From positions 729,524-793,523 of the forward strand of contig NZ_LT160639.1 in NCBI RefSeq assembly GCF_900048895.1: 64,000 bases of DNA, read 5' to 3'. The notes beneath the pieces were generated by a model that saw nothing but the letters and a program-made list of their open reading frames with translations, ran no database searches and was not told where the DNA came from. Both the position numbers and the translations under genes were made by a program. The first letter of the stretch is position 1; the number at the start of each line of letters is the position of its first letter. Positions 17,510 through 24,774 of the stretch are shown here, piece after piece. Source of the stretch: Neglectibacter timonensis. GTDB lineage: Bacteria; Bacillota; Clostridia; Oscillospirales; Acutalibacteraceae.

Positions 17510-18436
17510 ATGGGGATGACGACTGAGAATACAGGCGGCGGAGGAAAAAAGCACAGTAAGCTGCGCAGGCAAGAGGCAGTGGCAGGCTGGCTTTTTGTGC
17601 TGCCCGCGGTAATCTTCTGGCTTGTTTGGTTTTTGTACCCGGCGGTAAAGGCTATCTCTATCAGCTTCTTCCGGTACAACTACGCCACGCCGGAGACTAA
17701 CGCCTTTATCGGGATGGAAAACTACATCCGCCTGTTTCAGGATCCCAAATTTTTTGAGGCCATGCAGCACAGCTTCCTCATGGTGCTTGTCATTGTGCCG
17801 CTGCAGTCCCTTTTTGCCTTTTCCATTGCGGTCCTGCTCAATGGGAAAATCCGGTTTAAAGGGTTCTTCCGCTCCAGCTGCTACATACCCTACGTGATTT
17901 CGTCAATGGCGGTTACCATCTTTTTCATGTACTTCTTCATCAAGGATGGGCCCGCGACCAAATTCTTTACCCTTTTTGGCTTTGAAAATGTAAGCTGGTT
18001 TGCCAACGTGAAGTACGCGCTCCCCTTCCTCATCATCCTTTACGTGTGGCAGTAGGTGGGCTTTTACGTGGTGATCTTCATCGGCGGCCTGCAGGAGATC
18101 CCGGCAGAGCTGTACGAGGCGGCCAAGGTAGACGGGGCCGGCCCCTGGCAGCGGCTCATCCGCATTACGGTGCCGCTTTTGAAAAACACCACCTACCTGG
18201 TTTTGACCTTTGGCATGATCAACGCGTTCCAGGTTTTTGACCAGATAGCGGCCATGTCCAAGCAGTCCCCGCTGGGTTCCCCTTCGGGCGCCACCAGCAC
18301 GCTGGTCACCTTTTTGTACCAGCAGTCCTTCAGCTACATGGACATGGGCTACGGCAGCGCCGCCGCGGTGATCCTTTTCCTCATCATCTTTTCCTTGTCC
18401 ACCGTGCGGGAAATTTTAGGAAGGAGGTCGGAATAA
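17510..18436 (+). pseudogene. ABC sugar permease (MalF/UgpA type), interrupted by in-frame TAG
   Basis: ATG 17510 follows AAAGGAGGG. The frame encodes membrane helices (WLFVLPAVIFWLVWFLYPAVK and others) up to codon 181. Codon 182 is TAG (18053-18055), after which the same frame continues without shift to 18436. The part after the stop has the EAA cytoplasmic loop (IPAELYEAAKVDGAG) and the last helices, which the ATPase needs. The full frame would encode 308 residues, the normal length. The site reads VWQ-stop-VGFY, where relatives often have an aromatic residue, so one TGG-to-TAG change would explain it. Causes could be true decay, a sequencing error or suppression. Confidence 0.85.
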
Positions 18437-19258
18437 ATGAGAACGCGGGGAAGCGTAGTCGGAAAGGTGCTCACCTATTTCTTCCTGGCCCTTTTGGCTT
18501 TGATCTTTTTGGTTCCTGTGTTTTACGTCATGTACAATTCGCTGCTGCCAAAGCGGTACATCGGCTCCTTTGTGCCGCCCTCCGTCTGGAGCCTGGACAA
18601 CTACAAGGAGCTCTTTGCGGATTTCCCCATCATGGGGTGGTATAAGAATACGGCCATTTCCACCCTGGCGGTGGTGCTGGGCAACATTGTCTTCACGCCC
18701 ATGGCGGGCTACGGCCTGGCCAGGCTCAGGTTCCCGGGCAAAAAGGTAATTTTTGTCTGCCTCATGCTCTCCATGATGATCCCGGGCCAGCTGGTGCTAT
18801 TACCCCAGTATATTATGATGGCCCAGATGGGGCTGGTTGACACGCTTGCCGCCATTATCATCCCCTACCTGTCCCAGTCCATGTTTATCTTTATGGCCAG
18901 GCAGTTCTTCTACGGAATCCCTGAGGAGCTGGAGGAGGCGGCGCGCATCGACGGCCTGGGCCGGTTCGGCACCTATGTGCGCATTGTGCTGCCCATTTCT
19001 GGCGTGCTCATCGCCACCATAGCGATTTTCAATTTTACCGGCACCTGGAACTCTTACCTGGTTCCCTCCACCTTCATCTCCACCCTGGAGAAGTTCGTGC
19101 TGGTGGTGGGGCTGCAAACGGTGAACAACGAGCATTTCCAGCAGGAAAATCTCACTCTGGCCGGCGTGTTCCTCTTGTCCTTCCCTGTCATCATCTTCTT
19201 CATGTTTACCCAGAAGTTCTTCGTGCAGGGAATCGCCACATCCGGCATCAAGAGCTGA
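18437..19258 (+). CDS. ABC sugar permease (MalG/UgpE type)
   Basis: The 273-residue inner-membrane protein has about six helices and the EAA loop EELEEAARIDGLGRFGTYVR that contacts the ATPase, as expected for the second permease of a CUT1 importer. It starts immediately after the first permease stop and is intact. No ATPase gene is in the cluster. CUT1 systems of Firmicutes commonly borrow a shared MsmK/MalK-type ATPase encoded elsewhere. Confidence 0.93.
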   Translation: MRTRGSVVGKVLTYFFLALLALIFLVPVFYVMYNSLLPKRYIGSFVPPSVWSLDNYKELFADFPIMGWYKNTAISTLAVVLGNIVFTPMAGYGLARLRFPGKKVIFVCLMLSMMIPGQLVLLPQYIMMAQMGLVDTLAAIIIPYLSQSMFIFMARQFFYGIPEELEEAARIDGLGRFGTYVRIVLPISGVLIATIAIFNFTGTWNSYLVPSTFISTLEKFVLVVGLQTVNNEHFQQENLTLAGVFLLSFPVIIFFMFTQKFFVQGIATSGIKS

Positions 19259-19319
19259 ACCCAGGCCCGGGAACAGGTTTCCCGGCATTACAATACTGAC
19301 ACAATGGAGGAATGCAGAA

Positions 19320-20417
19320 ATGAAAAAATGGAAGGTTGCCTTAATTGGCTGCGGATCGATCGCGGACAATACGTATCTTCCCCGGATCGGCGAGATTCCG
19401 GAGGCGGATCTGGTTGCAGTCTGCGATATCATCCCGGAGAGAGCAAAGAACTATGCAGAAAAATTTCATGTGCCGGCCTGGTACACCAGCATCGATGAAC
19501 TGCTGGAGAAGTGTGACTTCGAGATCCTGATGAACACGACATCGATCCCAGCGCACCACGAGATCAACATGAAGGCGCTGCGGGCCGGAAAGCATCTTTA
19601 CTCACAGAAGCCCGTCGGCCTGACGGTGGAGGAGGTGACCGAGCAGATCGAGGCTGCCAAGGCAGCCGGTGTGAAATACACTGCTTCACCGATCCACATG
19701 CTGCGTGACGACATCCGCTTTGCCAAAAAGCTGATTGCCGACGGCTGCATCGGGGAGATTATGAAGGTGCACACCAACGTTTGCCACGGCGGCCCGGAAT
19801 ATTTCCAGTACCGCACGGCGGACCCCACCTGGTTCCACCGGCCCGGCAGCGGCGCCCTGTACGACATGGGCGTCCACGGCCTTACCATGACCACGGGCAT
19901 CCTTGGTCCCGCGAAGGCTGTGGGCTGCATGGCCAAAATCTCCGAGCCTGTCCGCACGGTAAGAACCGGTACCTTTGACGGCATGCAGATCCAGGCCGAC
20001 CAGCTGTACGATAACTACATCATTACGCTCGATTACGGCGAGAGAACCATGGCGGTGGTGGAGTCCGGCTTCTGCCAGAAGGACAGCCGCGCACCTCAGA
20101 TGGAGATTTTCGGTACAAAGGGAACGATCACTTTCGTCAACAACGGTAACATGAACCCGCTCGATTCGCTGGAAGTTTACCTTGATGCGCCGGAGCGCGG
20201 TATTCGCGGCTGGCTGAAGCCTATGGAGTGGGATGTTCCGGCTTCTGAGATGAACTTTTTCCAATGCAAGGTGGTTCAGGATCTGATCCATGCCATTGAG
20301 GAGGACCGTCCCGTCGGTTTGCCCCCGGAGCACGCCAGACACGTGGTGGACATCATGTGCACTATTCCGGAAGCGATCAAGACAAAGAGCATTGTCCCGC
20401 TGCACACCACTTTCTGA
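19320..20417 (+). CDS. Gfo/Idh/MocA-family oxidoreductase 2
   Basis: The 365-residue protein has a Rossmann start (VALIGCGSIADN, G10-C-G12) and the usual C-terminal sheet domain with a YDMGVHGL segment. Where the family normally has EKP, this protein has Q96-K97-P98 (YSQKPVGLT). The lysine is kept, but the preceding acidic residue is lost. ATG 19320 follows GGAGG. It lies 61 bp after the permease gene. It probably acts on the imported sugar or a derivative, and the altered motif may mark a different reaction from its three siblings. Confidence 0.9.
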   Translation: MKKWKVALIGCGSIADNTYLPRIGEIPEADLVAVCDIIPERAKNYAEKFHVPAWYTSIDELLEKCDFEILMNTTSIPAHHEINMKALRAGKHLYSQKPVGLTVEEVTEQIEAAKAAGVKYTASPIHMLRDDIRFAKKLIADGCIGEIMKVHTNVCHGGPEYFQYRTADPTWFHRPGSGALYDMGVHGLTMTTGILGPAKAVGCMAKISEPVRTVRTGTFDGMQIQADQLYDNYIITLDYGERTMAVVESGFCQKDSRAPQMEIFGTKGTITFVNNGNMNPLDSLEVYLDAPERGIRGWLKPMEWDVPASEMNFFQCKVVQDLIHAIEEDRPVGLPPEHARHVVDIMCTIPEAIKTKSIVPLHTTF

Positions 20418-20452
20418 GCAGAGGGGAACTGATCACAGATGAGGTGAATGTT

Positions 20453-21571
20453 ATGAAGAAATATCGCATTGGTCTGGTGGGCTTCGCTCACATGCACGTT
20501 TTGGGTCAGATCAAGCCGTTTCTGTCCATGCCGGAGCGCGTGGAATGGATCGGTGCCTCGGATATCAAGCCGATGGTAGAGTCTGAATATTTTGAAAGCT
20601 CCAGCCGCTCCATGAACCTGAAGCTCTGTCAGGAGCAGTGTGGGTTCACCCGCGTGTTTGAGGATTACCGTGATCTTCTCGATCTCAAACCCGACCTTGT
20701 CCTTGTGAACTGCGAGAACGCGTTTCACGGAATCGTTATCCCCGAGATCCTCATGCGCGGGATCCACGTGGTGGTGGAAAAGCCGTTGGCCTATTCCACT
20801 GAACACGCCATGGCTATTGCCCGCGCTTCCCGGATCGGTAAGGCGGACTGCATGATCAATTGGCCGACCACATGGCAGGCCAGCGTCCGCCTGGGCCAGA
20901 AGCTTGTCAGCGAAGGTGTTGTGGGAAAGGTGTACCGTTTCCAGTTCCGCAACCCGGATTCCATGGGTCCGTTCTCTTACGGCCAGGTCATGACGGATCG
21001 GCAGCTGGGCAAGGAATGGTGGCATCAGGAAGCGGCGGGAGGCGGCAGCTTGCTGGACTACTGCTGCTACGGCACCATCCTTTCGAACTGGTACCTGGGC
21101 GAAAAGCCTCAGGGCGTGTATGGCTTGAAGGCGAACTTTAACCACCGGTTTGGCGACGCGGAGGACTACGCCTCCCTGATGGTTCGGTACCCCGAGGCGG
21201 TTTCCATTCTGGAGGGAACCTGGAACACCATAAGCAGCGGCTATCCCTCCGGGCCCATTGTCTGGGGCGAAAAGGGCGCCCTGATTGTGGAAAACGGCGA
21301 CCATGGCATCCACGCCAACGTTTGTGTTTACCTCGATCGTTATTCCACAACGCCCAGCAAGGTGTATTGCTCCGACGACTACCCGCTGCCTGAGGGAAGA
21401 TCCAACCTGGCTCAGGAGGTCTTCCATCACCTGGAGACCGGAGAACCGGTACACTACACCATGGATCTCAATAACAATCTTTGGTCTGCCGCTATGTTGG
21501 ATGCGGGAATTCGCTCCAGCCGGTCGTTGAAAATGGAAGAAGTAAAAACCGCTTGTTGGACGATTGGGTAA
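20453..21571 (+). CDS. Gfo/Idh/MocA-family oxidoreductase 3
   Basis: The 372-residue protein keeps the EKP motif (E109-K110-P111), but its nucleotide loop reads GLVGFAHMHVLGQ rather than the standard GxGxxG. That form occurs in a recognisable branch of the family. The frame is open upstream into oxidoreductase 2, but ATG 20453 has GAGGTGAA upstream and matches the fold start. It follows oxidoreductase 2 by 35 bp and precedes the TIM-barrel gene by 19 bp. Confidence 0.9.
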   Translation: MKKYRIGLVGFAHMHVLGQIKPFLSMPERVEWIGASDIKPMVESEYFESSSRSMNLKLCQEQCGFTRVFEDYRDLLDLKPDLVLVNCENAFHGIVIPEILMRGIHVVVEKPLAYSTEHAMAIARASRIGKADCMINWPTTWQASVRLGQKLVSEGVVGKVYRFQFRNPDSMGPFSYGQVMTDRQLGKEWWHQEAAGGGSLLDYCCYGTILSNWYLGEKPQGVYGLKANFNHRFGDAEDYASLMVRYPEAVSILEGTWNTISSGYPSGPIVWGEKGALIVENGDHGIHANVCVYLDRYSTTPSKVYCSDDYPLPEGRSNLAQEVFHHLETGEPVHYTMDLNNNLWSAAMLDAGIRSSRSLKMEEVKTACWTIG

Positions 21572-21590
21572 TATAAGAGGAGGATGCTAC

Positions 21591-22478
21591 ATGAAACTTG
21601 CAAACGTTTCCTGGGGTTGGACGCCGATCCCGGAGGATATGCCGCATGGGGACTCTCTGATCCGAATCGCGGATCAGATCCGTGAACTCGGCTTCGAGGG
21701 CGTGGACTATCTGGGAACCCCGGAAGCACTGGATGAATTCTTCACGGAGGAAGCCTGCCGGGCGCTGGGGGATCACTCCCGCTCCATCGGCCTTGAACCC
21801 AACGTGTTCGTCTTCCAGGACGCTTCGTGGAACGACGCCTGCAGCGAAAAAAGGGAGGACAGCGTCAGGCACTTCGAGAAGGCCGCACAGGCCGCAAAGT
21901 GGATCGGATGCCGGATTGTCTCCACGCTGGTGCCGATGCCCTGCGGCGCAACCCCCTGGAAGTTCAACCCCGCCGCACCGGCGATCAAGCAGGGATACCA
22001 TATGCCCGCCGACTACTGCTACCAGAAGGACTGGGATACCCTGATGGACAGTTACCGCAAGTGTCTGGCCATTGCAAAGCGGTACGGGCTGCGCATGTCC
22101 GTGGAGTGCTTCCCCTATTCCATGATCTCCACACCGCACGCCATGCTGCAGCTGCTCAAGGACGTCGATGACCCGGATTTCGGCATTCAGCTGGACACGA
22201 ACCACCTGATCATGCAGCACATCGATCCGGAATGGACGATCTACATGCTGGGAGGCAAACGTATTTTCAATGTTCACTGCAAAGACAGCGATGCCGTCTC
22301 CAGAAACAACATCCCCGCCGGCTGCGGCATCACCGACTATCCCGCTGTGATTCAGGCGCTGAAGAATGTCGGGTATGACGGAAACCTTTCCGTCGAGCTG
22401 GAGTTCACAGACAACCCCCGCCGCTACAACAAGCAGGCGATGGATCATCTCAAGCTCTGCCTTGCGGGTGAATACTGA
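21591..22478 (+). CDS. Sugar phosphate isomerase/epimerase-like TIM barrel (xylose isomerase-like family)
   Basis: The 295-residue protein fits AP-endonuclease-2/xylose-isomerase-like barrels such as IolE, IolH, epimerases and C-deglycosidase subunits. Metal-site residues appear in order: E in SVECFPYS, D in QLDTNHL, H in NVHCKD and E in SVELEF. The combination with Gfo/Idh/MocA enzymes recalls inositol catabolism (IolG/IolE) and C-glycoside cleavage by gut bacteria (3-oxidation followed by elimination). The start ATG 21591 follows GAGGAGG. Exact activity cannot be assigned. Confidence 0.85.
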   Translation: MKLANVSWGWTPIPEDMPHGDSLIRIADQIRELGFEGVDYLGTPEALDEFFTEEACRALGDHSRSIGLEPNVFVFQDASWNDACSEKREDSVRHFEKAAQAAKWIGCRIVSTLVPMPCGATPWKFNPAAPAIKQGYHMPADYCYQKDWDTLMDSYRKCLAIAKRYGLRMSVECFPYSMISTPHAMLQLLKDVDDPDFGIQLDTNHLIMQHIDPEWTIYMLGGKRIFNVHCKDSDAVSRNNIPAGCGITDYPAVIQALKNVGYDGNLSVELEFTDNPRRYNKQAMDHLKLCLAGEY

Positions 22479-22570
22479 GCTGCCGTCTGGAGGCACACAG
22501 GGGGTATCCCCCTCGATCCGGGCGCGGCGCCGGATAAAAATCATGTTTTTTTGGAAGAGGAGTAGGAGTA

Positions 22571-23698
22571 ATGAAGCAGTATAAGGTTGCCATCATCGGC
22601 AACGGTATGATTTGCAACGCGGCACATATTCCCGCCTACAAAGCCATGGGTGACAAGGTGAAGATTGTCGCAGTGGCGGATATCCGCGAGGAAGCCGCCA
22701 AAGAAACCGCCGAGCGTCACGGGATCCCCAAGTACTATGTGGATCCGTATAAAATGCTGGAGGAGGAGAAACCCGACATCATCTCCGTGTGCACACCGAA
22801 CGCATACCACAAGGAGTATACCCTTGCCGGTTTCCGTGCGGGCTGCCATGTAGTCTGCGAAAAGCCTGTGGCTGTAACCTGCGCGGATGCGGAGGAGATG
22901 TTCAACGCGGCGGAGAAGGCGGGGAAACATCTGTTTGTCATCCAGTCTCTGCGTTTCACGGGTAACTTCAAAGCGGCTGCCGGACTGGCAAAAAGCGGTT
23001 GCCTGGGAGACATTTACTACGCGGATCTGAACCTGGTCCGGCGCCGCGGCGTTCCGAGATGGGGCATGTTCCACATGGCGAAAGAAAATGTGGGCGGCGC
23101 CTTCTGCGACCTGGGCGTTCATATGTGCGACTACCTGATGTCAATTTCCGGTAACCCGAAGATGGTTTCCGTCAGTGGAAGTGCTGTGACCAGGATCGTC
23201 AACAAGGAGAAGAATATTGAGTTCTCCAATGCGGAGAGCGGAGCTCCCACCGGTCTGTTCACTCCCAGAAAGTTCGACATGAAAGAGTTTGATGTTGAGG
23301 AATTTGCCAACGGCTACATTCGTCTGGAAAATGGCATGACAGTCACTTTCAAGATCTCCTGGGCGCTGAATCTGCCCAACAGCAACACTGTCAGCATCTG
23401 CGGAGACAAGGGCGGTCTGACCATTGGGGACGATGGACTCAAGCTGCTCACGACGCAGGGCAATTACCAGGCCGACGTTTTGCCGAGGGTTTTCCCCGAC
23501 CCATATACGGAACTCTCAGATTTCACCGGCCACATCCACGAGATGAACTACATCCTGAAGGTCCTCAACGGGGAAATGACCATGGAGGAATACCCCATCC
23601 AGAAGGACGAGGTTATGAATGTGGTTGCGATCATCGAAGCGTTTTACAAATCTGCACAGCTGGGCAGGGAAGTCACTGCTCAGGAACTGGACCGGTAA
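22571..23698 (+). CDS. Gfo/Idh/MocA-family oxidoreductase 4
   Basis: The 375-residue protein has VAIIGNGMICNAAH (G10-N-G12), the EKP motif at 97-99 (VCEKPVAVT) and a C-terminal CDLGVHMCDYLM segment. ATG 22571 follows GGAGTAGGAG. A 92-bp gap with a small GGGGG/CCCCC hairpin separates it from the TIM-barrel gene. It resembles oxidoreductase 1 in motif content more than 2 or 3. It is the last oxidoreductase before the radical enzyme genes. Confidence 0.9.
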   Translation: MKQYKVAIIGNGMICNAAHIPAYKAMGDKVKIVAVADIREEAAKETAERHGIPKYYVDPYKMLEEEKPDIISVCTPNAYHKEYTLAGFRAGCHVVCEKPVAVTCADAEEMFNAAEKAGKHLFVIQSLRFTGNFKAAAGLAKSGCLGDIYYADLNLVRRRGVPRWGMFHMAKENVGGAFCDLGVHMCDYLMSISGNPKMVSVSGSAVTRIVNKEKNIEFSNAESGAPTGLFTPRKFDMKEFDVEEFANGYIRLENGMTVTFKISWALNLPNSNTVSICGDKGGLTIGDDGLKLLTTQGNYQADVLPRVFPDPYTELSDFTGHIHEMNYILKVLNGEMTMEEYPIQKDEVMNVVAIIEAFYKSAQLGREVTAQELDR

Positions 23699-23751
23699 GC
23701 GGAAGCTGCAAGGGATATTTGCACAGAGCACGGCGTGACGGAAGAACTTGC

Positions 23752-23812
23752 CGTTTCGCCTTGGGACGAAACGCAACAGGGGGACTCTGCCCGGGCGGGA
23801 GAGCCCCCTGTT
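23752..23812 (+). other. Tandem hairpins upstream of GRE activase
   Basis: CGTTTCG/CGAAACG (23752-23773) is followed by a strong GC-rich hairpin (AACAGGGGG+CTCT / AGAG+CCCCCTGTT, 23775-23812). Neither has a T run. They lie in the 150-bp gap before the activase gene and may stabilise or process the downstream GRE transcript. Confidence 0.6.
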
Positions 23813-23848
23813 CTGGTGTGCGAGACGACAACGGAAGGGGAGGAATCC

Positions 23849-24754
23849 ATGAAAGGAATCATAACGGAGATTGAGAGGTTTGCGCTGAAAGACGGACCGG
23901 GGATCCGCACCACAGTGTTTTTCAAGGGGTGCAACATGGCGTGCAAATGGTGCCATAACCCGGAAACGCTGTCGGTTCGGCCACAGCTGATGATTTATCC
24001 GGACAAATGCATTGGCTGCGGCGCCTGTGTGGAGGCCTGCAGGGCGGGAGCCAGAACCCTCGGCAAAAACGGTGCCCTGCAGTACGATCGCACCGCCTGC
24101 AAGCACTGCGGAGCCTGCGCCGCGAACTGCTTCTCCGGTGCTCTCGTCATGTCCGGAAAGGAGATGACCGTTGAGGAAGTGATGGAGGAGATCCTGCAGG
24201 ACAGGGCTTACTACCGGAATTCCGGCGGCGGCGTAACACTCTCCGGCGGCGAGGTTTCCACGCAGCCAGAATTTGCCCTGGAATTGCTGCAGGCCCTGAA
24301 AAAGGAGGGAATTTCCACGGCGATCGAGACGAACCTGCATGCGCCATGGAGCGTCTACGAAAGAATGCTGCCCTTCCTCGATCTGGTGATGTTCGACATC
24401 AAGATTTTCGATGAGGAAGCGCACAGACGCTGGACCGGCGTGAGCAATCGTCAAATCCTGGAGAACGCAAAGAAGGTGGCGGCTTCCGGCAAGCCTTATC
24501 TGGTGCGTACCCCGGTGATCCCCGGAGTGAACGACACGGAGGAGGAGATCGGCAGCATTGCCAACTACGTGGGAACCCTGGGAGGCGCTCAATATTATGA
24601 GCTTCTGCTGTTCAATCCCCTGGGAGAGAGCAAGTATGACGCCCTGCAGATGGACAATACATTTGCCGGGACCCGCCCCACTGGAGAGGAAGGCGCAGCA
24701 CGCCTGAAATGGGTGGCCGCTCAAACGCCCGGACTTTCCGTGAGGGTAGGCTGA
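23849..24754 (+). CDS. Glycyl-radical enzyme activating enzyme (radical SAM)
   Basis: The 301-residue protein uses S-adenosylmethionine and a [4Fe-4S] cluster to abstract a hydrogen from the glycyl loop of its partner. The radical-SAM cysteines are C28, C32 and C35 (GCNMACKWCHN). Two ferredoxin-like clusters follow (C54, C57, C60, C64 and C84, C87, C90, C94), as in activases of glycerol dehydratase-type GREs rather than of PFL itself, which lacks the insert. Other typical features are DGPGIRTTVF, the GGGVTLSGGE motif and DIKIFD. ATG 23849 follows GGGGAGGA. The gene ends 20 bp before the GRE gene. Confidence 0.95.
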   Translation: MKGIITEIERFALKDGPGIRTTVFFKGCNMACKWCHNPETLSVRPQLMIYPDKCIGCGACVEACRAGARTLGKNGALQYDRTACKHCGACAANCFSGALVMSGKEMTVEEVMEEILQDRAYYRNSGGGVTLSGGEVSTQPEFALELLQALKKEGISTAIETNLHAPWSVYERMLPFLDLVMFDIKIFDEEAHRRWTGVSNRQILENAKKVAASGKPYLVRTPVIPGVNDTEEEIGSIANYVGTLGGAQYYELLLFNPLGESKYDALQMDNTFAGTRPTGEEGAARLKWVAAQTPGLSVRVG

Positions 24755-24774
24755 CGAAGAAAGGGAGAGGTTGT

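Noticed and set aside
18053-18055. TAG read as pyrrolysine
   Set aside because: Known pyrrolysine proteins are mainly methylamine methyltransferases, and no pyl genes are in the window. The site is in a transport helix where an aromatic residue is expected, so a point mutation or sequencing error is simpler.
23735-23848. Earlier start for the GRE activase
   Set aside because: The extra residues are encoded by two hairpins and do not resemble the family. ATG 23849 has GGGGAGGA upstream and matches the family start.
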